Below, one piece after another: positions 18,890 to 28,247 of a stretch of 64,000 nucleotides of DNA; the stretch's first letter is position 1; each line of letters begins with the position of its first letter. The DNA comes from Saccharomonospora sp. CUA-673. GTDB taxonomy: Bacteria; Actinomycetota; Actinomycetes; Mycobacteriales; Pseudonocardiaceae. The notes under the pieces were generated by a model. It saw only the letters and a program-made list of their open reading frames with translations. It did not search any database and had not been told where the DNA came from. The translations under genes and the position numbers were made by a program. Location: positions 124,001-188,000 of the forward strand of contig NZ_MKKE01000066.1 of NCBI RefSeq assembly GCF_001942305.1, in the 5' to 3' direction.

Positions 18890-21800
18890 ATGCCGCTTGT
18901 GCCGGTGGAGTTCTTGACCGATGAGCAGGTGGCCCGGTTCGGACGGTTCGCGGATCAGGTGCCCTCGCAGGCGGAGTTGGAGCGGTTCTTCTTCCTCGAC
19001 GACGCTGATCGCGCGCTGGTCCGGCGGCATCGTGGGCAGCACAACCGGCTGGGGTTCAGCCTCCAGTTGGGCACGGTGCGGTATCTGGGGACGTTCTTGG
19101 CGGATCCGCTGGAGGTGCCTACCGAGGTGGTGGACTTCCTGGCGTCCCAGTTGGAGATCGCCGACCCGTCCTGTGTGAAGTCCTACGGGCAGCGGCAGGC
19201 CACCCAGTGGGAACACGCCGCGGAGATCCGCAGCGAGTGCGGCTACCGTGACTTCGCCGACGCCACCGGCGAGGTGGCGGAGTTTGTGTCGGCGCGGGCG
19301 TGGACGCGGGTGGAGTCGGCGAAGGCGTTGTTCGATGCCGCGGTGGCGTGGCTGCGTACGTAGCGGGTGCTGTTGCCGGGCGCGAGCGTGTTGGCACGGC
19401 TGGTGTCCGAGCACCGCGAGCAGGCCAGTCAGCAGCTGTATGCCGCGCTGCACCGGGCGGCGGCCGAGGCGGATAGCGGGCTGCCGCACCGGTTGACGGG
19501 ATTGTTGGCGGTGCCGGAGGGCTCGCGGTTCTCCGAGCTGGAGCGGCTGCGCCGCGGGCCCACGCGAGTGTCAGGGCGGAGCATGACCGAGGCGCTGCAT
19601 CGGGCTTCGGCGCTGTCTGGGATCGGCGCGGGGGCGGTGGATGTCTCGGCGGTGCCGGCCAATCGGCTGGAGGCGCTGGCTCGTGACGGGCTGTCGGCCA
19701 AGGCTCAGGCCATCGCGCGTCGTGAGGCGCCGCGGCGGACGGCCACGCTGGTCGCGGCGGTGCGCAGCCTGTCGGCCTCGGCGGTCGACGATGCGCTGGA
19801 TGTGTTCTCGGTGCTCATGGCCACCAAGCTGATCAAGGCCGCCGAGCGCACCAGCCGCGAGACTAAGCTGGCCCGGCTGCCCAAGCTCACCCAGGCGTCG
19901 GCGACGTTGGCCTCGGCGGTGCGGGTGTTGGAGGACATGCGCTCCGCCGCCGTGGGTCAGGACGACGGCGAGCCGGTGGTGCGGGATGTGTCGGCGGTGT
20001 GGGCAGCGATCGAGGAGGTCGTGCCCCGTACGCGGCTGGCGGCGGCGGTGGACACCGTGGAGGAGCTGGCCCCACCGGAGGCCGATGACGATGCCGCGTG
20101 GCGGGCGGAGCTGGTCTCGCGGTGGTCCACGGTGCGCCCGTTTCTGCCGTTGTTGGCCGAGGTGATCCCGTTCGGTGCGACACCACACGGTCAGCCGGTG
20201 CTGGAGGCGGTGCGCGAGCTGCCGGAGTTGATCGGGCGTAAGAAGGTCCGGGTCGGTGAGGTCCGCGAACAGCTGTTGACCGGATCGTGGCGCAAGCTCG
20301 TCACCAGCGGAGAAGGCGTGGAGGCGGGGTGTGTGGACAAGCACGCGTACGTGTTGTGCGTGCTGGAGGCGCTGCACCGGGCGCTGCGGCACCGTGAGGT
20401 CTTCGCGACCGGCTCGCAGCGGTGGGGTGATCCGCGTGCCCGGTTGCTGGACGGGGCCGCGTGGGAGGCGATCCGGCCGAGTGTGCTGACCGGACTTAAG
20501 CTGCCCGAGGAGAGCCAGGCGCATCTGGATGAGCAGGCCACGGCGTTGGATGCGGCGTGGCGGCACCTGGGCACGCGCTTGTCAGCCACCGACGGCCAGG
20601 GGCGGGTGCGCGTCGAGCCGGGCCGAGATGGGCGGGCTCAGGTGCGGGTGGACGCGCTGGAGAAGTTGGCCGAGCCGCCGTCGCTGGTGGCGCTGCGGGA
20701 GCTGACCGAGCGGATGCTGCCCGAGGTGGATCTGCCGGATCTGCTGCTGGAAGTCCACGCCCGCACCGGGTTTTGTCCGAGTTCACCCACGCCTCCGGCG
20801 GCGAGGCCCGGATGGCCGACGCGGAGCTGTCGCTGGCGGCGGTACTCGTCGCCGAGGCCACCAACACCGGCTACAAACCCGTGCAGCGGCCGCGGCATCG
20901 AGCGTTGAATCGGGCACGGCTGTCGCATGTGGAGCAGAACTACCTGCGGGCCGACACGCTGGCTGCGGCCAACGCGCGGCTGATCGAAGCCCAAGCCGAT
21001 ATTCCCCTCGCCGGGCTCTGGGGTGGCGGCATGGTCGCCTCGGTGGATGGGCTGCGGTTCGTGGTGCCGGGCCACACCGTCTACGCCGGGCACAACCCGC
21101 GGTATTTCGGCCGCAGGCGTGGCGCGACCTGGTTGAACGCGATCAACGACCAGGTCGCCGGGATCGGCGCCACGGTGGTGCCGGGCACGCAGCGGGATTC
21201 GCTGTACCAGCTGGACGTGCTGCTCAACCCCGACCACGGCCAACGCCCCGAGCTGGTCACGTCCGATACGGCCGGGTATTCGGACATGGTGTTCGGCCTG
21301 TACCGCATCTGCGGCATGGCCTACGCCCCGCGGTTGGCGAACCTGACCGATACGCGGTTTTGGCGCCTGGACACCCACGCGGACTACGGTGCCGCGAACG
21401 ACCTGGCCCGCCACCGGATCAAGCCGGAGCGCATCCGCGCGCACTGGTCGGAGATGCTGCGGGTGGCCGGCTCGCTGGTCACCGGCACCGTGCGCGCCTA
21501 CGACCTCATCCGCGCCCTGGGCCGCGACGGCAACCCCACCCCGTTGGGGCAGGCGTTCGTCGAGTACGGTCGCATCGCCAAAACGCTGCACCTGCTGGCG
21601 GTGGCGGATCCCGATGACGACAGCTACCAACGGGCGCTGAACGCCCAGCTCAACACCACCGAATCCCGCCACCGACTGGCCCGCAAGCTCTGCTTCGGCT
21701 CGCGTGGAGAGCTGCGCCAGAGCTATCAGGACGGCATGGAAGACCAACTCGGTGCACTCGGCCTGGTGCTCAACGCCGTGGTGCTGTGGAACACCACCTA

Positions 21801-22035
21801 CCTGGACGCGGCGTTGCAGCAGCTGCGCGCGCAGGGCTACCCGGTCGACGACGCGGATGCGGCCCGCCTGTCCCCGCTGGGGGATACGCACCTGAACGTG
21901 CACGGGGCCTACACCTTCCACCGGCCGGCGTCGGGTGGGTTGCGCCCGCTGCGGGACCCGGACGAGGCGGTCGCCGACGACGAGCCGGTAGCCGGACCTG
22001 GACGTCCGCCGCCCCGGCCGGGTGGGACCAAGTAG
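18890..22035 (+). pseudogene. tnpA: Tn3-family transposase with internal stop and frameshift
   Basis: This is a second transposase type, only distantly similar to the 9668/32342 pair. It begins VEFLTDEQVARFGRFADQVP and runs to a TAG at 19361-19363, continues in the same frame (RVLLPGASVLARLVSEHREQ) to about 20775, then shifts frame and resumes LSEFTHASGGEARMADAELS with the DDE core (GGGMVASVDGLRFVVPG, TSDTAGYSDMVFGLYRICG) and ends GRPPPRPGGTK. With the stop and the indel it would be about 1040 residues. Two lesions make a functional transposase unlikely unless the sequence is wrong. It belongs to the TIR at 18812; the tnpR at 1253 sits by the same TIR type. Confidence 0.88.
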
Positions 22036-22397
22036 TTGCCGTGAAAGGAAACCAGCGTCTGCGCGGTCACCGTCCGGGTGACGCCGGACTCGGCCGGGAA
22101 CGCCGGTGGCGGGCGCAGCCGTTCAGCTTCGGCCAGGGCGCCGACGGTGGTGTGTCGCCGTCACGGACCCGGCGCTGGCCATCCAGCGGGGTCGCGCGCC
22201 GATCGACGCCGCGGCTTGCGACATCGGCGACCGGGAGATCGTCGCCGACGGCGCCAGCAGCGCTGTGCTGCGGCGTGGTTCGCCTTCTCCTCCCGGTCGT
22301 GCGGTTGTCCCACCGCTCGTGCGGTTGCCCCACCGCGGCGGACAGGGCACCGGGTCCCGCATGGAATGGACCGTTCCCGTGTTGTCCCTGTCCCTGG
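22036..22397. other. Non-coding gap with a 2 x 20-bp tandem repeat
   Basis: No convincing gene was found here. At 22297-22336 there is a tandem pair TCGTGCGGTTGTCCCACCGC / TCGTGCGGTTGCCCCACCGC differing at one base. The rest has high GC and no Tn3 end that I could recognise, although the right end of the preceding transposon would be expected here. Confidence 0.5.
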
Positions 22398-23467
22398 TCA
22401 GGACATCATTGCGTGGGCGAGGTGGGTGAGTTCGTCGGCGCCGCGGTGTTCGAGGGTGGGCAGCTGCTGGGCGGTGGCGGTGGCTGCGGTGAGGCGGTTG
22501 GTCGGGTCGGTGTGGGCGGTGGCGTGGGTGGCGAGTTCGCTCCAGAGGTGGGCGAGGTGGGTGTAGGTGTCGGCGGCTGTTGGGCGGCGGGCAGGCGGGT
22601 GGTTTCGGCGAGCCAGGTCAGGTAGTCGGCTTGTAGGCGGCGGAATAGGCTGCCGCCGGTGCCGGCTTTGTCGATGAAGGCGGCCAGGGCGTGCAGCGCG
22701 GTGTCGAGCTGGTCGGGTGGGAAGAGGTCGGGCCAGCGGGCGAGGTCGGTGGCGAAGGTGGCGATTCCGTCCAGGCCGGTGGCCTGGACGAGGTCGGGCA
22801 CACTGTCAACGCTGTTGCCCAACAGGGACGATTCGGGCTGGCGGAGCGCGGCCGCCGCTGCCTGGCAGGCGTCGGCGGCCGTGGGGGCCAGAGCTGGCAG
22901 GTGGGTGGGGTAGCGCAGCCGGTAGGTGGTGTGCCGGGTGGGGACCGGGAATCCGGTGGAGGCGCGGGCGCGGGCCAGTGCCTCGTAGCCGACCTGTTGT
23001 GGTTCGGCGCGGTCGTTGTCGATGACGGTGGCGGTGCGGGTGTGGTCGTCGTAGCCGATGAGCACGATGTCGTGGCGGCTCATGGACAGCCGCACCCGCA
23101 GGTAGGGCAGTTCGGCGATGTCGGCCCAGCACAGCACGGGATAGCCGTGGTCGAGTTCGTCGCGCACCCAGGCCCAGCCTTGCTCGGGGTCGTCGGTGGC
23201 CTGCCGGGTGAGGCTCAGTCCGAGGCGGTGGGCTAGCGCGTCGGTGAGGTCGGGGCCGCGGCCGACGAGGTAGATCGGCGGCTGCATGGTGGTGTGGCGT
23301 AGGTAGGTGAACCCGAGTTCTCCGCCGAGGCCGAATACGGTGCCTTCGTCGAGTGGCGTGTCGTCGTAGGACAGCCCGGCCCAGTGCAGCAGATCTCGTA
23401 GTGCTCCGGAGCCGCAGTGGCCGGCGAGCTGGTGTGGGTAGTCGGCAATGCGGGTGTGATCAGCCAT
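22398..23467 (-). pseudogene. BtrH_N/DUF4872-like protein, C-terminal frameshift
   Basis: ATG 23467 follows AGGAG and begins MADHTRIADYPHQLAGHCGS, then GALRDLLHWAGLSYDD and LGFTYLRHTTMQPPIYLVG, the pattern of the BtrH N-terminal domain (Cys-peptidase-like fold related to the butirosin acyltransferase BtrH). RHDIVLIGYDD and an alpha-helical DUF4872-like part follow. Near 22590 the frame slips into a Pro/Thr-rich nonsense tail; the alternative frame reads AADTYTHLAHLWSELATHAT to LTHLAHAMMS and stops at 22398. BtrH-type proteins act as acyltransferases or condensing enzymes in some natural product pathways. Its link to the P450 genes upstream is unexplained. Confidence 0.62.
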
Positions 23468-23493
23468 GCGGGTCTCCTGGGGGCAGTTGCGGG

Positions 23494-23643
23494 TCAGGGG
23501 GTGTCGAGCCGGGGGATGACTCCGGAGAGGATCAAACCGGTGAGCAGCAGGGCCACGAGCACGGCGGGAATGACGATGAGGGTGAAGCGCGGCCAGTGCG
23601 TGCTGCCGTGGCGGCGGTCCGTGTCGTGCTGGGGGTGGTTCAT
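23494..23643 (-). CDS. Small single-helix membrane protein
   Basis: This 49-residue frame begins MNHPQHDTDRRHGSTHWPRF and then has one strong membrane helix (TLIVIPAVLVALLLTGLILS) and a short tail. GAGGAG precedes the ATG, and it fits snugly between the ferredoxin reductase and the BtrH_N-like gene on the same strand. No family is recognised. A membrane anchor or small subunit for the electron-transfer proteins is possible but unsupported. Confidence 0.6.
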   Translation of the reverse strand: MNHPQHDTDRRHGSTHWPRFTLIVIPAVLVALLLTGLILSGVIPRLDTP

Positions 23644-23684
23644 GAGCTCCTCGTTTCGCGGTGTCGGAACCTGCCCGGGGGTGG

Positions 23685-24919
23685 TCAGGCGGTGCGGTGC
23701 AGCAGCTCTTCGGCCTGGGTTCGGGCTTCGTGCCAGGGGGTGCGGCGGCGATGGCTCGGCGTTGTTTGACGATGAAGCGGGGCTGGTCGAGTGCGGCGGC
23801 GCCGACGAGGTGGCCGCCGCGGCGATACAGGGCGGCGAAGCGACCGGTGTCGGGACGGTGCAGCAGGAGGGGCTCGGTGGTGGCATCGGTGATGCCGACG
23901 CATTGCAGCCGGGAGCCGTACCAGTCCGACCACACGTAGGGCACGCTGCTGTGGGTGTGTTGCCGCTCGGGGTGCAGGGCGTTGCGGGCGGCGGTGGCGG
24001 CTTGTTCGGTGGCGTTGGTCCAGTGCTCGACGCGCATGGCGGTCTGGAACAGGGGATTGGGCCAGCGGGCGACGTCGCCGGCGGCGTAGATCCCGCGGGT
24101 GCCGACAGGGGCGAGGGTGTCCTGGCAGACAATGCCGTCGTCGAGGGTGAGGCCGGTGTCGGTGAGCCAGTCGGTGGCCGGCCTGGCGCCGATGCCGAGC
24201 ACGACGACGTCGGCGGGCAGGTGGGTGCCATCTGAGAGGGCGACGCCGGTGACGCGGCCGGTGCCGGTCAGTCCGGTGACCTGGACGCCGCACCGCAGGC
24301 GGGTGCCGTGCTGTTCGTGCAGCGTGACCAACTGCTGGCCGACCTGCTCGCCCACGGCGTGGGCCAGGGGTGCGGTGCTGGCTTCGACGAGGGTGACCGG
24401 CAGGCCGCGGTGGCGGGCGGCGGCGGCCACCTCGGAACCGATGAATCCGCCGCCGACGATGACCACGCGGCTGCCGGTGTCCAGCGCGCGGCGCAGCGCG
24501 TGCGCGTCCTCGAGCGTGCGCAGCGCCGCCACCCCCTCCAACTGTGGGGCGGGAGTCAGGGAGCGGGCACTGGCCCCGGTGGCCAGCACCAGCCCCGTAT
24601 ACCCGAGCCGGGACGAGCCGGTCGCGGACTCGTCGTCGAGGAGGACTTCCTGCGCGTCGATGTCGAGCCCGACCGCGCGGCAGCCCAGCCGCACGTCAAC
24701 GCCGAGCTGCTCGTGCAGTTGCTCGTGCTCGACCAGCCACCCCGGTTGTGGCGGGGTGGGGGCCAGGAAGGCTTTGGACAGTGGGGGGCGGTCGTAGGGC
24801 AGATGGTCTTCGGCGCCGATGAGGGTGATCGGGCCGGTGTAGCCGGTCTGGCGGGCGGTATGCACCGCGCGCAGCCCGGCCAGCGAGGCCCCGACCACCA
24901 CGAGGTGTTGCCCCGGCAT
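23685..24919 (-). CDS. Ferredoxin reductase (FAD, P450 system), 3' frame slip
   Basis: The protein has FAD motif VVVGASLAGLRAVHTARQ, the DRPPLSK signature of rubredoxin/ferredoxin reductases, NAD-binding RVVIVGGGFIGSEVAAAARH, and YAAGDVARWPN. It transfers electrons from NAD(P)H to the adjacent ferredoxin. Near 23735 a CCCCC run puts the last ~15 codons in another frame: one more C would give PWHEARTQAEELLHRTA and a stop at 23685. As written the frame reads through and accidentally joins the BtrH_N-like gene. ATG 24919 (or GTG 24922) is used. It is a paralogue of the AlkB-linked reductase at 29830-31053. Confidence 0.85.
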
Positions 24920-24962
24920 CACGACCGGACCCTTCTCGTGGGGGCGAGTGGTGGCATCGTGG

Positions 24963-25151
24963 TCACTCCTCGATGCTCAGCGCCCAGGTGGGGCACTGGG
25001 CCACGGCCTGCTCGACCACCGCGCGTCGATCCTCCGGAGGGTCCTGCAGCAGGTAGGCGAGTCCGTCGTCGCCGACTTCGAAGAGGTCTTCAGCGAGTCC
25101 TTCGCAGACCCCGTGCCCGGTGCACTTGTCGGTATCGATGTGAATGTTCAT
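24963..25151 (-). CDS. 3Fe-4S-type ferredoxin
   Basis: This 62-residue ferredoxin begins MNIHIDTDKCTGHGVCEGLA and has a distal QCPTWALSIEE. The cluster ligands are C10, C16 and C53; the central ligand position of a 4Fe-4S motif is replaced (CTGHGVC), typical of P450-partner [3Fe-4S] ferredoxins. It is encoded between the P450 and the reductase and so very probably carries electrons from the reductase to the P450. The ferredoxin at 29626-29826 has the same architecture. Confidence 0.92.
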   Translation of the reverse strand: MNIHIDTDKCTGHGVCEGLAEDLFEVGDDGLAYLLQDPPEDRRAVVEQAVAQCPTWALSIEE

Positions 25152-25221
25152 GGTGGCGTGTCTCCTCTGTCGGGCTCGCCTGGCGGCGTGTTCGGCGGCC
25201 GTGTTCAGCGCGGACGGGTTG

Positions 25222-26529
25222 TCAGTGCGGGAGGTGGAGCTGGCAGGGCAGGCGTTTGACCGAGTGGAAGAAGTTGCCTGGCATCAGCTGCGGCTCGCCG
25301 GCCTCGATATCGGGGGCGCGGCGCAGCAGCTCGGCGTACAGCGCCCGCAGTTGGGTGCGGGCGAGTTGGTTGCCTAGGCAGTGGTGGATGCCGCCGCCGC
25401 CGAAGCCGACGTGCGGGTTCGGATCCCGCGAGAGATCGAACGTGTGTGGGTGGTCGAAGACGGTCTCGTCGCGGTTGGCCGAGGAGTAAAACAGCACCAC
25501 CTTGTCCCCGGCGGTGATGTGCTGGCCGCGAAACTCCAGATCCCGCGCTGCGGTGCGACGGAAGGTCATGATGGGGGTGGCCCAGCGCACGAACTCCTCG
25601 ACCGCACCGGGGATGCGATGGTCGAAGTCGGCCGTCAGCCACGCCCGCTGTTGCGGGTAGTCGGTCAGCGCCTTGAGCGCGTGGCTGGTGGACTGCCGCG
25701 TGGTGTCGTTACCGGCGATGGTCAGCAGCGCGAAGAACGCGCTGATTTCCTGGTCGGTGAGGCGCTCGCCGTCGACCTCGGCCTGCACCAACGCGGTCAG
25801 CAAGTCATCGGCCGGCTCGCGGCGGCGCTGCTCGGCCAGCGAGGCGACCAGTTCGTTCATGTAGCTCAATGCCTGATACAGCCGCATCAGTACCTGCTCA
25901 CGGCCCTCGCCGACCAGTTCCGGGTCGTTCCAGCCGGTCCCGACCGCCGCCTCATGCGCGGCCTTCTGACGTTCCCCGTCGGGCACGCCCACGATGTCGT
26001 TGATGTTGTGCATCGGCAGCAGCGCGGCGCACTCGGAGACGAAATCGACCTCGCCGCCCTGTTCGCGCCCCCGCTCGAGCAGGTTGTCGACCACCGTCGT
26101 GGCATTAGCCCGGATGCGGCCTTCGATCCGGCGCATCTGCTTCGGAGTGAACGCCGAGGCCACCAACCGGCGCAACTTGGTATGCCGCGGCGGATCCATT
26201 CCGATGATCGACTGGGCGGACTCGACCAACTCCGCCGGCAGGCTTTCCATCAGAATGCCCGGCCCGGACAAAAAGTCCTCATGCCGCTGGGTGACCTCGA
26301 CCAGATCCTGATAGGTCACGATCGCCCAGAACCCGTGATCATCGGGATCGTCGAGCAGCTGCTCCTCGAACGGCCGATGCCAAGTCACCGGCCGGTGCTG
26401 ACGCAGCACCGCGAAGCTTTCATCTCGCTCGTGCATCGTGGTCGACCAAAACGCCCGCGAGGACAGATCCACCTCGTCATAGGGGCGGTCGGGGTTCCCG
26501 CTGGCAGTGCGGGTCACGTTCCGGGTCAT
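25222..26529 (-). CDS. Cytochrome P450 monooxygenase
   Basis: The 435-residue protein has the I-helix oxygen-activation motif LLTIAGNDTTRQ, the ExxR-type K-helix followed by FRRTAARDLEF, ETVFDHPHTFDLSRDPNPHV, and the heme loop FGGGGIHHCLG with the thiolate Cys near residue 385. Loop and C-terminal sequence resemble bacterial lipid/steroid hydroxylases of the CYP124/CYP125/CYP142 type more than CYP153, but family placement is tentative. ATG 26529 has GGAGGT upstream. It is soluble and would draw electrons from the ferredoxin and reductase encoded behind it. A TetR regulator is divergently transcribed. Confidence 0.93.
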   Translation of the reverse strand: MTRNVTRTASGNPDRPYDEVDLSSRAFWSTTMHERDESFAVLRQHRPVTWHRPFEEQLLDDPDDHGFWAIVTYQDLVEVTQRHEDFLSGPGILMESLPAELVESAQSIIGMDPPRHTKLRRLVASAFTPKQMRRIEGRIRANATTVVDNLLERGREQGGEVDFVSECAALLPMHNINDIVGVPDGERQKAAHEAAVGTGWNDPELVGEGREQVLMRLYQALSYMNELVASLAEQRRREPADDLLTALVQAEVDGERLTDQEISAFFALLTIAGNDTTRQSTSHALKALTDYPQQRAWLTADFDHRIPGAVEEFVRWATPIMTFRRTAARDLEFRGQHITAGDKVVLFYSSANRDETVFDHPHTFDLSRDPNPHVGFGGGGIHHCLGNQLARTQLRALYAELLRRAPDIEAGEPQLMPGNFFHSVKRLPCQLHLPH

Positions 26530-26661
26530 GGCAACCTCCGGTCTGGGTCCGAACAACGCAGCAACACCGCACGCGGGCCAGTCACCCGCTGCGAGGGCCG
26601 ACCACTGACGGACAGGGCAGTGACCGGCAACACAGGCAAGCTAGACACGCATGCAACATGT

Positions 26662-26676
26662 GTCAATGGAATTGAC
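26662..26676. promoter_or_regulatory. Perfect palindrome between P450 and tetR genes
   Basis: GTCAATGGAATTGAC has 6-bp arms around GGA. It lies between the divergent P450 (start 26529) and TetR (start 26699) genes and overlaps a TTGACT that could be a -35 element for tetR. It is the likely operator of the TetR protein. Confidence 0.6.
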
Positions 26677-26698
26677 TTACCGGAGAGATGTGCCCAGT

Positions 26699-27301
26699 AT
26701 GGCGAGCGTGGCTGGCCAGTTCCGTGCACGCGCCCGTAACCAACTCCGCGACGAGGCCCTCGACGCGGCCGCACGCCTCGTGGTCGCCCACGGCTGGCAG
26801 GGCCTGCAGATGCGCGAAGTCGCCCGTCAGGTCGGGGTGAGCCGCCAGACGCTGTACAACGAATTCACCCACAAGCACGGGTTGGCCCAAGCACTCCTGC
26901 TGCGGCTGACCGAGCGGTTCCTCGACGGCATCGAACACGCCCTGGACAGCGCCGACGAACCCCGCCACGCCTGGACCGCGGCCGTGCGCTACACCCTGGA
27001 GACCGCCGCCGACGAGCCATTGCTCAAGGTGGTGCTCACCACCGACGGCAGCGACGATTTCCTGCCGTTGCTGACCACCGAAGGCGCCCCCATCGTGCAA
27101 GCTGCCCGCGACCGCATCGTGGCGGTGCTGCACCGCCGGTGGCCGGGCCTGAACCAGGCCAATGTGACGGTCGCCGCCGAATCCGCCGCCCGACTGACGC
27201 TGAGCCACGTGATGCTGCCGCTGCACCCCGCCGACCAGGTCGCCGACGACGTCTCCCGAGTGCTCATCGGCTTTCTCGGAGAACCCCACCACACCCACTG
27301 A
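26699..27301 (+). CDS. TetR-family regulator of the P450 genes
   Basis: The protein has an N-terminal helix-turn-helix (LQMREVARQVGVSRQTLYNE FTHKHGL region) and a ligand-binding C-terminal domain of about 130 residues. Start is taken at the ATG before ASVAGQFRARAR; an in-frame ATG at 26651 would put 16 extra residues across the palindromic operator. It probably represses the divergent P450/ferredoxin/reductase operon until a hydrophobic inducer binds. It is clearly paralogous to the TetR protein at 31055-31654 (both with SRQT-YNE in the recognition helix and a similar PLLxxxxxxxS/D motif), so the two oxygenase modules share a regulatory ancestor. Confidence 0.85.
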   Translation: MASVAGQFRARARNQLRDEALDAAARLVVAHGWQGLQMREVARQVGVSRQTLYNEFTHKHGLAQALLLRLTERFLDGIEHALDSADEPRHAWTAAVRYTLETAADEPLLKVVLTTDGSDDFLPLLTTEGAPIVQAARDRIVAVLHRRWPGLNQANVTVAAESAARLTLSHVMLPLHPADQVADDVSRVLIGFLGEPHHTH

Positions 27302-27356
27302 GCGTCCGGTGCGGAGCGGGATACAAACCCTGTGGATGGAATCGAGAGGAGAACCG

Positions 27357-27873
27357 GTGCACCACTGCGAGTCGGCACCACACGGCAGGCCCCGCACCCC
27401 GCCCACCGCGGCGACACACCATGCGGCCGCCGACGGCGTGCTGCCGGCCCACAGCGCCGACTGCCTCGGCTGCGGGCCGGACAACCCCCACGGTCACCAG
27501 CTTCAGGTGCACCGCGACGGTGCCCGCGTCCACAGCCGCCACGTCTTCGACCAGCGGCACGTCGCGCCCCCGGACTTGTCCACGGCGGAGCGGTGGCCAC
27601 CGTCCTCGACGATCTCTGCGGCCACGTCCTCACCCTCATCGGCATCCTCGCCGTCACCCGCCACCTCGCCGTGAACTACCACGCACCCACCAGGCTCGAC
27701 ACGTCTTACGAGCTGTCCGCATGCTGGTGCGCCGAGACGGACGCAAACTCTTCCTCCGCGCCGAAGGCCACACCCCCCACGGCCAGTTGACCTTCGTCGG
27801 CGACGGCGTCTTCCTCCACGTCGACCCCGAACACTTCGCCCGCGCCACCAGCCCCGACCAACCACGGCAATAG
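27357..27873 (+). pseudogene. PaaI-type thioesterase, two frameshifts
   Basis: GTG 27357 follows AGAGGAGAA and starts an N-terminal stretch with SADCLGCGPDNPHG, typical of hotdog-fold acyl-CoA thioesterases of the PaaI/THEM4 type. At about 27560 (a CCCCC run) the frame changes and the core helix GLVHGGAVATVLDDLCGHVL appears; near 27725 it changes again and continues GRKLFLRAEGHTPHGQLTFV to HFARATSPDQPRQ. All pieces of one hotdog domain are present, so the gene is either freshly decayed or misassembled. It would hydrolyse acyl-CoA thioesters. A recombinase fragment begins directly at its stop. Confidence 0.72.
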
Positions 27874-28108
27874 CCGTCCGCAATGGGACGTCGTGACCAA
27901 GGTCCTACGCGTCGGCGACGTGCTCGTGGCCACCCGCCTGGACCGCATCGGCCGCTCCACCGCCCACCTCGTGTCCCTCCTGGACGACTTCCGCCAGCGC
28001 GGGCTCGACACCACCACTCCTGAGGGCCGCATGGTCTACCGGATGCTGGCCGCCGTCGTTGAATTCCAACGCGATCTCATCATCGCCAACACCCACGAAG
28101 GCCAGTAG
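27874..28108 (+). pseudogene. Serine recombinase C-terminal half
   Basis: The frame starts SRPQWDVVTKVLRVGDVLVA, continues TRLDRIGRSTAHLVSLLDDF and TTTPEGRMVYRMLAAVVEFQ, and stops after HEGQ. This is the middle of the catalytic domain of a resolvase/invertase; the N-terminal nucleophile segment, ten residues around the usual LTEGI motif, and the DNA-binding domain are absent. A matching N-terminal half, ending at the same SRPQWDVV residues, is at 32009-32166, on the same strand but downstream. Confidence 0.75.
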
Positions 28109-28167
28109 GAAACCGCGTCCCACACTGTTGGCACCTTCATGCTCGTCGCACGTTCGCGCACGATGAT

Positions 28168-28247
28168 GTTTACAAAATCTGACTATTGTCAAACTGGCTT
28201 TACAGATCTACGGTTCTGTCAACCGATCTCGAGGCGAGGAGGCTGCA
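28168..28247 (+). promoter_or_regulatory. AT-rich alkB promoter region
   Basis: This is one of the few AT-rich stretches in the window. TGACTATTGTCA (28180-28191) is a perfect 4-bp-arm palindrome, TTTACA motifs occur at 28169 and 28199, and GAGGAGG at 28233 is the ribosome site of alkB. The palindrome may be a TetR-family operator. Confidence 0.5.

Noticed and set aside
22398-22590. Pro/Thr-rich C-terminal tail of the BtrH_N-like protein
   Set aside because: The alternative frame encodes a normal helical C-terminus with its own stop, so the tail is a frameshift artefact.
22406-24922. A single 838-residue fusion of ferredoxin reductase and BtrH_N-like protein
   Set aside because: The join runs through nonsense sequence, the small membrane gene and a proper ribosome site; a C-run frame slip at about 23735 explains the read-through better than a real fusion.
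25222-26529. Naming the P450 as CYP153 (alkane hydroxylase)
   Set aside because: The heme loop FGGGGIHHCLG and I-helix AGNDTTRQ do not fit the CYP153 pattern well; the family is left open.
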